Shown piece by piece: positions 54,173 to 62,295 of a stretch of DNA of 64,000 bases. Within the stretch, counting starts at the first letter, position 1. Every line of letters begins with the position of its first letter. Origin of the DNA: Actinopolymorpha singaporensis (GTDB lineage: Bacteria; Actinomycetota; Actinomycetes; Propionibacteriales; Actinopolymorphaceae); contig NZ_LT629732.1 of NCBI RefSeq assembly GCF_900104745.1, positions 1,488,001 to 1,552,000 on the forward strand, given 5' to 3'. Both the position numbers and the translations under genes were made by a program. The notes beneath the pieces were generated by a model, which saw only the letters and a list, made by a program, of their open reading frames with translations, was not told where the DNA came from and made no database searches.

Positions 54173-55486
54173 TCAGCCGAGCGCGCTGCCGGCCTTCCAT
54201 TGCGTCCAGGAGAGGTTCCAGTCGCCGTACCCGTTGGTGAGTTCCATCCGCGGCCCGGCGGGGTTGTGCACCTCGACCGGATCGCCGATGCGGGTGTGGT
54301 GGAACAACCAGTCGGAGTCCTCGAGGTTCATGCCGACGCAGCCGTGGCTGACGTTGGAGTTGCCCTGGGAACCCGTCGACCATTCGGCGGTGTGCAGGAA
54401 CTCACCGCTCACCGTGACCCGGATCGCGTACTGCGAGAGCAGGCTGTAGCTCTCCGGTACGCCGATCATTTCGTTGGTGAACACGTAGTCGGTCTGCTTG
54501 TCGATGATCACCTTGGTGCCCTGCCGGGTCTCCCAACCGGGCTTGCCGCCGGTGACCGCGATGGTGCGCTCGAGCTTCCCGTCGATGTACGTCCGCGCGT
54601 GGTGGTCCACCAGGTCGACCTTGGTGACCACGGAGTTGCCGATCTCGAAGTTGCGGGTGAGGTTCGCCGTGCCCCACACGTCCGCGCCGGCGTTCACCTT
54701 GTCCAGGTCGGCGCTCAGCGTCACCCTGGTGTGTGCCGGCCAGTACGTCTTCGGCCGGTAGTGGATCTCGGAGGGGCTGATCCAGTGCCAGGCCCCCACG
54801 ACCGGTCTGGACGTCTTCACCTGCAGGCGTTTCTCCACCGCGGCGCGGTTGCGCACGGCCGCCGAGAACCGGACGGCGATGGGCATTGCCACGCCGACCT
54901 CGGCCCCCTCGCGCGGCATGACGTCGGTGTTCAGCGCCTTCGATGGCTGGGTGGTGCTGAACGTCCGGGACGTCTGTGAACTCTTCCCGTCGCGGTTGAC
55001 CGCCTGCGCCTGCACGCTGTAGACCTCGGCCGGCACGAGTGCGCCGGTGGCTGTCCACGTCGTTCGCGCGGGGTTCAGCGAACCCGTCAGCGCGTGTCCG
55101 GTCGGGTCGGTCACCCGGACCCGGGTGAGCATGCCCCCGGAGGCCGCCACCCTGACCGGGGTGTGCAGGCCGACCGCCACCGCGTTGTCGAGCGGGTTGG
55201 TGGCGATCCGGGCCAGTGGTGCCCGGCCCTTGTCCTTGTCATTGTCCGGGGCGCCGGATCCCGTGCAACCCGCGGCGAGCGCGGTGCACGCGGCGAGCAC
55301 GGCAATTCCGGCGCCTCGAATTCCGGCGCCTCGAATTCCGGCGCCTCGAATTCCGGCGCCGCCGTTCCGCCGGCGTGGCTGGATGAATTCGGCCGACCCC
55401 GGAAATTCGGGTGAACCGGTGAGTTTTGTCGGTGTCGAACCTGTGGTCTGCGCCGTGTGAGGCGGGCGCCCTCGTCGTAGGACCAT
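54173..55486 (-). CDS. L,D-transpeptidase lipoprotein (Ig-like + YkuD)
   Basis: Cell-wall crosslinking enzyme of 437 residues. Lipoprotein signal with lipobox ALAAGC. Two Ig-like beta domains (about 95-300) precede the YkuD catalytic domain (about 300-437), whose motif SHGCVGM holds His381, Gly382 and the nucleophile Cys383; upstream are KVIIDKQTDYVFTN and the His in HTAEW. The layout is that of mycobacterial Ldt proteins. The n-region of the signal has a (GAGIR)3-4 repeat from a 15-bp tandem repeat. The ATG at 55486 has GGGGG 5 nt upstream. Forms 3-3 peptidoglycan crosslinks (family knowledge). Confidence 0.92.
   Translation of the reverse strand: MVLRRGRPPHTAQTTGSTPTKLTGSPEFPGSAEFIQPRRRNGGAGIRGAGIRGAGIRGAGIAVLAACTALAAGCTGSGAPDNDKDKGRAPLARIATNPLDNAVAVGLHTPVRVAASGGMLTRVRVTDPTGHALTGSLNPARTTWTATGALVPAEVYSVQAQAVNRDGKSSQTSRTFSTTQPSKALNTDVMPREGAEVGVAMPIAVRFSAAVRNRAAVEKRLQVKTSRPVVGAWHWISPSEIHYRPKTYWPAHTRVTLSADLDKVNAGADVWGTANLTRNFEIGNSVVTKVDLVDHHARTYIDGKLERTIAVTGGKPGWETRQGTKVIIDKQTDYVFTNEMIGVPESYSLLSQYAIRVTVSGEFLHTAEWSTGSQGNSNVSHGCVGMNLEDSDWLFHHTRIGDPVEVHNPAGPRMELTNGYGDWNLSWTQWKAGSALG
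55304..55360 (+). repeat. 15-bp tandem repeat in a lipoprotein signal region
   Basis: aattccggcgcctcg occurs 3.8 times perfectly. It encodes Gly-Ala-Gly-Ile-Arg repeats directly before the hydrophobic core of the L,D-transpeptidase signal peptide, so copy number changes the positively charged n-region. Confidence 0.95.
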
Positions 55487-55822
55487 CTCGACCCCCTGTA
55501 CCGGCGGCCATCGGGCGAGGTGTTTGCTTCCTTCGGCAGGGCCTCGGCGCTGAGGTGGTGCACCTGTCTCGGGGAAGGTCGTCGCTGTGGTGCCACCCAA
55601 AGATTACCCAACGACAGAGTTCGGCAACGGGCAGTGAGAGTTTTTCGTCGTACGCCGTTCCCGCCCGCTCGGCGAGAGTTCGGAATGTCCGAAGCGAAAC
55701 TGTCTCGGCTGATTTCTCGGGCTGGTGGAGAAGAGTGCGCAGAACGTTGTTTCGCGATTCAGCTCCGGACGGCCGGAACCCCACCAACAGGAAAATGCGT
55801 GCCGGCCCGGCGAACGGCTCGA

Positions 55823-55835
55823 TAACATCCCGCGC
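55823..55835 (+). promoter_or_regulatory. -10 element for leaderless sulfotransferase transcript
   Basis: TAACAT (55823-55828), 7 nt, ATG at 55836. Confidence 0.55.
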
Positions 55836-56774
55836 ATGCCCGGTGATCATGGCGGTGTGGTTCCGCCCGTTCGCTACCGTTCCTCCGACGAGGACAGCGC
55901 CCGCTGGCTGGAGTTCGCGTTCCGGCCCGGCGACATCGTGATCAGCACCCGTTCCAAGAGCGGAACGACCTGGATGCAGATGATCTGTGCGCTGCTGGTC
56001 TTCCGGACGCCCGACCTGTCCGCGCCGCTGAACGAGTTGTCGCCCTGGGTGGACTGGCTGGTCGAGCCCGCCGACAAGGTGTTCGCCCGGCTGGAGGCGC
56101 AGCGGCACCGCCGGTTCGTGAAGACGCACACGCCACTGGACGGTGTGGTGCTCGACCCACGGGCCACCTATGTCGTGGTCGCCCGCCACCCGCTGGACAT
56201 GGCTGTCTCGCTCTATCACCAGGGCGCGAACATCGACCGCGACCGGCTGCGCGAACTCACCGGGCAACCCGCCGCCGAGCCGTCTCCGGAGAGGGCGCAG
56301 CCGGCTCGGCCCCGGCCGCCTCTGCGTGAGTGGCTGCTGTCGTGGGCCGCGAGTGAAGCCGATCCCCGGGAGGAGATGGACTCCCTGCCCGGGGTGGCGT
56401 GGCACCTGTCCGACGCGTGGGCCCGCCGCGACCAGCCGAACGTCGTCCTCGTCCACTACGACGACCTGTCCGCCGACCTCGAGGGGCAGATGCGCCGGCT
56501 CGCGGACATTCTCGGGATCGAGGTGCCGGAGGGGACGTGGCCGGCGCTCGTCCAGGCGGCGACGTTCGACCGGATGCGGGCCCGTGCCGACGAACTCACC
56601 CCCAACCCGGCCGGCGTTCTGAAGGACAACGCGGCGTTCTTCCGGCGCGGCCGGTCCGGGGCCGGCCGGGAGATTCTCGGCGACGACGAGTGGGCGAACT
56701 ACCGGGCGCGTACGCAGGCGATGGTGCCGGCCGACCTGTGGGCGTGGCTCCACCGGGAGCAGGCCGCCGGCTGA
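55836..56774 (+). CDS. PAPS-dependent sulfotransferase
   Basis: 312 residues, Sulfotransfer_1 family. 5'-phosphosulfate loop RSKSGTTW (39-46), catalytic His98 in KTHTP, 3'-phosphate motif RHPLDMAVSL (117-126), and a C-terminal FFRRGRSGAGREI corresponding to the RKGxxGDWK element. A cytoplasmic soluble enzyme; the acceptor is unknown. It needs PAPS, and cysDN in this window makes the precursor APS. Confidence 0.9.
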   Translation: MPGDHGGVVPPVRYRSSDEDSARWLEFAFRPGDIVISTRSKSGTTWMQMICALLVFRTPDLSAPLNELSPWVDWLVEPADKVFARLEAQRHRRFVKTHTPLDGVVLDPRATYVVVARHPLDMAVSLYHQGANIDRDRLRELTGQPAAEPSPERAQPARPRPPLREWLLSWAASEADPREEMDSLPGVAWHLSDAWARRDQPNVVLVHYDDLSADLEGQMRRLADILGIEVPEGTWPALVQAATFDRMRARADELTPNPAGVLKDNAAFFRRGRSGAGREILGDDEWANYRARTQAMVPADLWAWLHREQAAG

Positions 56775-56802
56775 TCAGGGCTTCCGGCCGGAGGCCGCAC
56801 TG

Positions 56803-57279
56803 TCACGTGAAACGGGCCGGCGTGCCAGGCCGCCACGCCAGCCCGTCGTCGATCCGCATGCGCATGGACGGATGGATGTCCAGGGCTGCCAGGTCGTTCA
56901 CCGGGACCCACCGGGCGGCGCTGGTCTCGCCCGGCTGCGGGCGCAGCGAACCACCGATGGGCTCGGCCCGGAAGCAGACGCTGAACTGCTGGCGTACCTC
57001 GCCGTCGTCGTAGCGCATCACGTGCCGCGGGTCGGTGTAGACGCCGACCAGGCCGGTGACCTCCACGTCGAGCCCGGTCTCCTCCGCGGTCTCGCGTACG
57101 GCCGCGTGTACGGCGGACTCGCCGCGGTCGACGCCACCGCCGGGCAGCGCCCACCTGTCGTTGTCCACCTTGTGGATCAGCAGCAGGTGCCCGTCACGGA
57201 CGACGACCGCGGTGACCGACGGAACGATGCTGGTGGGGAACGGCGCGTTCGGGTCGTCCCAGAAGTCGACGCGCGCCAT
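56803..57279 (-). CDS. Nudix hydrolase
   Basis: 158 residues. The Nudix box GGGVDRGESAVHAAVRETAEETGL (about 47-70) fits GX5EX7REUXEEXGU exactly. Converges with the sulfotransferase gene. The substrate (nucleotide diphosphate or a related compound) is open. Confidence 0.93.
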   Translation of the reverse strand: MARVDFWDDPNAPFPTSIVPSVTAVVVRDGHLLLIHKVDNDRWALPGGGVDRGESAVHAAVRETAEETGLDVEVTGLVGVYTDPRHVMRYDDGEVRQQFSVCFRAEPIGGSLRPQPGETSAARWVPVNDLAALDIHPSMRMRIDDGLAWRPGTPARFT

Positions 57280-57353
57280 GCGCTTCCTCCAGCCTGCGTT
57301 CTCCAGTGGGCCCTGTCGGTGGTGTCGAGCATGCTGTCCCGACGGACCAGTCC

Positions 57354-57421
57354 CGATCGATCAGTGTCGCTCGATCGGTCTCGATCGATCAGTTCCGACC
57401 GATCCGACCGATGCGACCGAT
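57354..57421 (+). repeat. GATC-rich direct repeats in a divergent promoter region
   Basis: cgatcgatcagt occurs at 57354-57365 and 57382-57393 (28 bp apart), followed by three tandem 9-mers ccgaccgat at 57395-57421 (last with one change). It sits between the Nudix and SGNH genes. Confidence 0.75.
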
Positions 57422-57539
57422 GAGTTCCGGCCCGAACACAGGTCGACACCCCAGAGCGTTCCACACCGCTCCGCCGTTCCAGTGCCTCACCGTTCCACTG
57501 CCCGCACCGTTCGATCCCGCTTACCCGCAAGGAGTTCCC

Positions 57540-58955
57540 ATGCGCTCGAAGACCGTCCCGGCAGGGGCGACCAGACTGTCCGCGGCGTTGGTGGCCGTGC
57601 TCGCGACGCTCGCGTTGCTGGCCGCGTCGGCCGCGGTCGTCGTCGGACCGGCAGCCACCGCGCGCGCCGACGACCGATCCCAGCACGACAGCCGAGCCCA
57701 GCACGCATCACAACCCGCATTCCCACCCGCATCTCAGCACGACGATCGATCACCGAACGGCGGCCGGCACCCGCGGGCCGCGCACTGGACCGCGGCGTGG
57801 GCCGCTGCAGTGCACCACCCGTTCACTCTGCCGGAGTGGTTCGGCCCCAACTGGTCGGAGGAGGGGTTCGCCGACCAGACGGTGCGGCAGGTCGTACGGG
57901 TCACCACCGGTGGTGCACAGGTTCGGGTCCGGCTGTCCAACCGTTTCGGTACGGCGCCGCTCCGGGTCACCGGGGTCACCGTCGCCAGGGCGGGCGACGG
58001 CGCCGCTGTCCGGCCCGGGACCTTGCGGCCGGTGACGTTCGGCGGCCGGACGAGCACGACCCTTCCTGTCGGCAGCGACCGCGTCTCCGACCCGGTGCGG
58101 CTGCCGACGCGGGCGCTGCAGCCGCTCGCGGTGACGATGTACTTCGCCCGGCCGACGGGTGCGACGACCTTCCACGAGGGCGGGCTGACCACGACCTACC
58201 GCGCGGCCGGTGACCACCGCTTCGCCAACGCGGCCGGGCCGTTCGGCGGCGAGACCACCCACTCCTACTACCTCCTCACCGGCGTGGACGTGACCCGCGG
58301 GCCTGGTCGCCAGACCGGCACCGTGGTGGCGTTCGGCGACTCCATCACCGACGGCGCCTTCTCCACCGCGAACGCCGACAACCGCTATCCGGACGAACTC
58401 GCCGAGCGCCTGGTGGCCGCCGGGCGGCGGCTCGGAGTCGTCAACCTGGGCATCAACGGCAACAAGGTTCTGGGTGACTCGACCTGCTTCGGTGAGCGGG
58501 GAGTCGGGCGGTTCGGGCGGGACGCGCTCGGCCAGCCCGGTGTCCGCACCGTGATCGTGCTCGAGGGCATCAACGACATCGGCTCCGGCGGGCTGCCGGA
58601 CACCGGCTGCGGTACGGCGCCGAAGGTCACCGCCGGACAGATCATCGCCGGCCACCGCGCCATGATCGCGGCAGCGCACTCTCGCGGGGTCAGGATCCTG
58701 GGGGCGACGCTGACCCCGGTGAAGGGCAACGAGTACGGCTACGACACCCCGGAGAACGAGCGGATCCGCGACGAGGTGAACCGCTGGATCCGTACCAGCG
58801 GCGAGTACGACGGGGTGGTCGACTTCGACCGGGCGGTCGCCGACCCGAACGACCCGGACGCCTTCCTGCCGGCCTACGACGGCGGCGACCACCTGCACCC
58901 CAACGACGCGGGCATGCGGGCGATGGCCGAGGCGATCGACCTGGCCGACCTCTGA
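57540..58955 (+). CDS. secreted SGNH/GDSL hydrolase
   Basis: 471 residues. Signal peptide at about 10-40 (long Ala/Val/Leu core), then a polar Gln/Asp/Ser/His-rich segment (42-75). The N-terminal half (80-240) is a beta-rich domain with RVRLSNRFGTAPLRVTGVTVA. The SGNH domain has block I FGDSITDG (with the nucleophile Ser), block III GINDIG and block V DHLHPND with catalytic Asp-His. ATG at 57540 with GGAG 6 nt upstream; the frame is open to 57306 without coding sense. Secreted lipase/esterase or carbohydrate esterase. Confidence 0.9.
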   Translation: MRSKTVPAGATRLSAALVAVLATLALLAASAAVVVGPAATARADDRSQHDSRAQHASQPAFPPASQHDDRSPNGGRHPRAAHWTAAWAAAVHHPFTLPEWFGPNWSEEGFADQTVRQVVRVTTGGAQVRVRLSNRFGTAPLRVTGVTVARAGDGAAVRPGTLRPVTFGGRTSTTLPVGSDRVSDPVRLPTRALQPLAVTMYFARPTGATTFHEGGLTTTYRAAGDHRFANAAGPFGGETTHSYYLLTGVDVTRGPGRQTGTVVAFGDSITDGAFSTANADNRYPDELAERLVAAGRRLGVVNLGINGNKVLGDSTCFGERGVGRFGRDALGQPGVRTVIVLEGINDIGSGGLPDTGCGTAPKVTAGQIIAGHRAMIAAAHSRGVRILGATLTPVKGNEYGYDTPENERIRDEVNRWIRTSGEYDGVVDFDRAVADPNDPDAFLPAYDGGDHLHPNDAGMRAMAEAIDLADL

Positions 58956-58961
58956 CCTGCG

Positions 58962-58998
58962 GCAGGGGCCGGGTGCCGATCGGCACCCGGGCCCCTGC
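58962..58998. terminator. terminator hairpin between convergent genes
   Basis: A 16-bp stem with one bulge and a GATC loop (arms gcaggggccgggtgcc and its complement) directly after the SGNH gene. Confidence 0.8.
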
Positions 58999-59053
58999 CC
59001 TTCTCATCGGTCGTTCGCTCGCGCTCGTCGCCGGTCGTTCGCTGGCGGCGTCG

Positions 59054-59440
59054 TCAGGAGCGGGGGCCGTTCCAGTCGACGAGCTGGACGATCACGCCGT
59101 TGGGGTCACGTACCTGAAAGGCACGCTCGCCCCACTCCTCGGCTGTCAGGGGCATGGTGATCGTCACACCCTCGGCCTGCAGGCGGGCGAGTTCGCCCTC
59201 CAGGTCCTCGACCACGAACGCGAGGATGATCCCGCGGGCGTGATCGTCCCGCTGGTCGTCGGGCAGGGTTTCCAGGCCCCGCCGCAGGAAGACGACGTTC
59301 ATGCCGGTGTCCTCCCGGGTCAGCGAGGCGAAGCCGGGTGCGGCCATCTCCTCCACGAAGCTGAAGTGCCTGGTGAGAAAAGCGCTGGCGGCCGACACGT
59401 CGTCGACGTTCAGCGACACGGCGGACGAGGTGATCTTCAC
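59054..59440 (-). CDS. VOC-family protein
   Basis: 128 residues, glyoxalase/bleomycin-resistance-like. VSLNVDDVSAASAFLTRHFSF (about 8-28), VFLRRG and FQVRDPNGVIVQLVDW (about 108-124) are typical. GTG at 59440 with AGGGAG upstream. Divergent from the TetR regulator, which probably controls it. Confidence 0.88.
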   Translation of the reverse strand: MKITSSAVSLNVDDVSAASAFLTRHFSFVEEMAAPGFASLTREDTGMNVVFLRRGLETLPDDQRDDHARGIILAFVVEDLEGELARLQAEGVTITMPLTAEEWGERAFQVRDPNGVIVQLVDWNGPRS

Positions 59441-59472
59441 GGGACTCCCTGGTGATGCTTGGCCAGTAATGC

Positions 59473-59499
59473 CGTACACAGTACGTCGTACAGCGTACG
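59473..59499. promoter_or_regulatory. TetR operator: 27-bp dyad with four GTAC cores
   Basis: cgtacacagtacgt... to ...cagcgtacg is symmetric in 22 of 27 positions, with GTAC at regular ~8-bp steps. It spans the 69-bp gap between the VOC and tetR genes and overlaps the tetR -10 (TACGAT, 59496-59501). Confidence 0.75.
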
Positions 59500-59509
59500 A
59501 TGCGCAAGA

Positions 59510-60283
59510 ATGATTCCCGTGCCGATCGAACGCAGCAGCGCCGGCGACCCCGCCCGCACTCTCGCCCTGTTGTGGCGGGACCCCTCCGTGGTGCCCCGCC
59601 GTGGTCCCTCGCGCGGCCTGAGCCTGGACGCGGTGGTCGACGCCGCGACCGAACTCGCCGACGAGGAAGGACTCGCCGCGGTGACCATGCGGCGGGTGGC
59701 CGAGGCGGTCGGCGCCGCTCCGATGACGCTCTACACCTACGTCCGGGGCAAGGCGGAGTTGCTCGACCTGATGCTCGACGCGACGTACGCCCGGATGCGC
59801 CGCGCCGACACCGCCGGGGAGCCGTGGCGCCGGCGGCTCACCGCGGTCGCCGAGGAGAACCGCGCGCTCTACGACGCGCATCCGTGGGCTGCAGGCGTCT
59901 CCACCCTCCGCCCGCCGCTGGGCCCCGGGCTCGTGGCGAAGTACGAGCACGAACTCGCCGCGTTCGACGGGCTCGGGCTGACCGACGTCGACCGGGACGA
60001 CTGCCTGACGTACCTCCTCGCGTTCGTCCAGGCCAACGCCCGGGCCCGGATCGAGGCCCGTGCGGCGGCGTCGGAGAGCGCGATGAACGACGAGCAGTGG
60101 TGGGCGGCCGCGGGACCGCTGCTGTCGAGGGTGCTCGACCCGCAGACCTATCCGCTGGCCACCCGGGTCGGTTCGGCGGCCGGCGCGGCGCACGGTAGCG
60201 CGCACGATCCCGATCATGCGTTCGCGTTCGGGCTGGCGCGGGTCCTCGACGGCCTGGCCGCGGTCATAGACCGGCCGTCGTAG
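59510..60283 (+). CDS. TetR-family regulator
   Basis: 257 residues. HTH region GLSLDAVVDAATELADEEGLAAVTMRRVAEAVGAAPMTLYTYVRGKAELLDLML (36-90) with recognition helix APMTLYTYVRGK. The C-terminal ligand domain resembles tetracycline-repressor type C1 domains (AFVQANARARIEAR). Start ATG 59510, 8 nt after the -10. Likely autoregulated through the 27-bp dyad. Confidence 0.9.
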   Translation: MIPVPIERSSAGDPARTLALLWRDPSVVPRRGPSRGLSLDAVVDAATELADEEGLAAVTMRRVAEAVGAAPMTLYTYVRGKAELLDLMLDATYARMRRADTAGEPWRRRLTAVAEENRALYDAHPWAAGVSTLRPPLGPGLVAKYEHELAAFDGLGLTDVDRDDCLTYLLAFVQANARARIEARAAASESAMNDEQWWAAAGPLLSRVLDPQTYPLATRVGSAAGAAHGSAHDPDHAFAFGLARVLDGLAAVIDRPS

Positions 60284-60412
60284 CACCGCCGGTACGCCGG
60301 TCGGCGTAACCCGATCCGCTCCCGTCGGCCGATGACCCGGCCGCCGCCGTGCCCACAGGATGGTGCGAACCGCGAAGCCGGCCGTCTTCGCGAGGACACC
60401 TTGGGAGGGGCC

Positions 60413-61210
60413 ATGACGGAGAGGACGCTCGACGGGCAGGTGGCGATCGTGACCGGGGCCAGCCGTGGCATCGGGGCTGTCACGGCTCGGGTGCTCGCGC
60501 AGAAAGGCGCGTCGGTGGTCTGCTCGGCGCGGGACGAGGTGGGACTGGCGGCGGTGGCGGAGGACATCACCGCGGCCGGCGGCAGTGCGATCGCCGTACC
60601 CACTGACGTCGGGGATGCCGGGGCGGTGGCCCGGCTGGTCACCCGCACGGTGGAGGCGTACGGGCGACTGACGATCGCCGTCAACAACGCCATGGGCGGC
60701 GGACACCCGCCGACCCGGCTGGCCGACGTCGCCGTCGACGACTTCGACAGCGCACTTCGGACCGGGCTGCGCGGAGTCTTCCTGTCCATGAAGTACGAGA
60801 TCCCGGCGATGCTCGCCTCCGGTGGCGGCGCCATCGTGAACATGACCTCGACGGCCGGCGTGCACCCGATCGGCGGGCTGGCGGGCTACGTCTCGGCGAA
60901 GGCCGGGGTGATCGGGCTCACCCGCAGCGCCGCCCTGGACTACGCCGAGGCCGGAGTACGCGTCAACGCGCTGGCGCCCGGGCCGACCGCCACCGAGCGC
61001 CTACGGGCGGCCGACCCGAAGTCGATGCGACGAATCACCGACTCGGTGCCGATGCGCCGGATGGGCGCGGCCGAGGAGGTGGCCGCGGCCGTGGTCTGGT
61101 TGTGCTCGCCCGCGGCGGCGTTCGTCACCGGTACCGTCCTTCCGGTGGACGGCGGCATGCTGGCGGGTGCGGCCCCCTTCGGCCGGCCCGCCCCCGAGCG
61201 CGAGGCGTGA
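60413..61210 (+). CDS. short-chain dehydrogenase/reductase
   Basis: 265 residues, classical SDR. TGASRGIG (14-21), NNAMGGG where NNAG is normal, catalytic Ser in MTSTAG, Tyr159 and Lys163 in YVSAK, and PVDGG near the end. FabG-like; substrate unknown. Good GGGAGGGG site before the ATG. Confidence 0.93.
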   Translation: MTERTLDGQVAIVTGASRGIGAVTARVLAQKGASVVCSARDEVGLAAVAEDITAAGGSAIAVPTDVGDAGAVARLVTRTVEAYGRLTIAVNNAMGGGHPPTRLADVAVDDFDSALRTGLRGVFLSMKYEIPAMLASGGGAIVNMTSTAGVHPIGGLAGYVSAKAGVIGLTRSAALDYAEAGVRVNALAPGPTATERLRAADPKSMRRITDSVPMRRMGAAEEVAAAVVWLCSPAAAFVTGTVLPVDGGMLAGAAPFGRPAPEREA

Positions 61211-61263
61211 GCCGGGCGCGGACGCCCCGCACCCCTTCGCCGCCTGATCCACAGGACACGCCA

Positions 61264-61275
61264 TAGCCTGGTTCG
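61264..61275 (+). promoter_or_regulatory. -10 element for leaderless transcript
   Basis: TAGCCT (61264-61269), 6 nt, then the GTG at 61276. Confidence 0.45.
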
Positions 61276-62295
61276 GTGAACGATTCCCGGGAGGAGCTCC
61301 GTGCCGACTGCGCGCGGTGTTTCGCCCTGTGCTGCGTCGTACCGGCGTTCGCGGCGTCGGCGGACTTCGCGATCGACAAGCCCGCCCGCACGCCCTGTCC
61401 CAACCTGCACCCGGACTTCCGCTGCGGGATCCACGACCGGCTGCGCCCTCGCGGGTTCCCCGGCTGTACGGCGTTCGACTGCCTCGGCGCGGGCCAGCAG
61501 GTCGCGCAGGTGACCTTCGGCGGCCGCGACTGGCGCGGACACCCGGACACCGCGCAGCCGATGTTCGACGCGTTCGTGGTGATGCGGCAGTTGTACGAGT
61601 TTCGCTGGTACCTCACCGAGGCGCTCGCGCTGACCGAGGAACTGGCGGCGGCCGAGGTGCGCGAGGCGAGCGGGACGGGCGAGACGACGGGGCGTCCGCG
61701 GACACCGGATCCGGCCGCTGTCCGCACACTGCGCGCGGAACTCACCGAGGTGCAGGACCTGACCGAACGCCACACCCGCGCCGACGTCGGCAGCCTGCGC
61801 GAACTCGACCTTGACGCCCACCGGTCCGCTGTCAACCCGCTCCTGCGGCGTACCAGCGAACTCGTCCGGTCCAAGTCGCTCGGACCGACACACCGGGGTG
61901 GAGGTGCCGTGGGTACGGCAGGCCGCGGGCGGGGGCGAGGCAGGCGGTCGCGTTCGGGTGGGGCGGACAGGGCAGGCCGGCGGGACAGGCACCGACGGCG
62001 CGGGGATCTGCGGGGCGCCGAACTCCCCGGAGCGGACCTGTTGGGCGCGGACCTGCGCGATGCCGACCTGCGCGGAGCGGATCTGCGCGGCGGCTACCTC
62101 ATCGGTGCCGACCTGCGCGGAGCGAACCTCTCCCGGACGGACCTGATCGGTGCCGACCTGCGCGCGGCGGACCTGCGCGGTGCACACGTGCGCGAGGCGT
62201 TGTTCCTCACTCGTACGCAACTCGCGGCGGCCAACGGCGACCGAGCCACCGAGGTGCCGCCGTGGTTCACTCCGCCCGCTCACTGGACGAACTGA
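61276..62295 (+). CDS. cysteine-rich (YkgJ-like) + pentapeptide-repeat protein
   Basis: 339 residues. The N-terminal part has CARCFALCC (12-20, a CxxCxxxCC motif) and further Cys (CPNL, RCGIH, GCTAFDC), a metal or Fe-S cluster site like YkgJ. The middle is helical, then a Gly/Arg-rich linker (about 205-245). Residues 245-315 are pentapeptide repeats (ADLRG, GADL, GANLS forms) that make a right-handed beta-helix. The 3' end overlaps the convergent membrane-protein gene by 29 bp. Function unknown. Confidence 0.82.
   Translation: MNDSREELRADCARCFALCCVVPAFAASADFAIDKPARTPCPNLHPDFRCGIHDRLRPRGFPGCTAFDCLGAGQQVAQVTFGGRDWRGHPDTAQPMFDAFVVMRQLYEFRWYLTEALALTEELAAAEVREASGTGETTGRPRTPDPAAVRTLRAELTEVQDLTERHTRADVGSLRELDLDAHRSAVNPLLRRTSELVRSKSLGPTHRGGGAVGTAGRGRGRGRRSRSGGADRAGRRDRHRRRGDLRGAELPGADLLGADLRDADLRGADLRGGYLIGADLRGANLSRTDLIGADLRAADLRGAHVREALFLTRTQLAAANGDRATEVPPWFTPPAHWTN

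Noticed and set aside
57354-57421. Replication-origin iterons or DnaA boxes
   Set aside because: The repeats do not match DnaA boxes and no replication genes are near.
61860-62010. Frameshift in the pentapeptide protein
   Set aside because: The Arg/Gly-rich linker looks unlike protein, but both flanking domains are in the same frame and no stop interrupts it.
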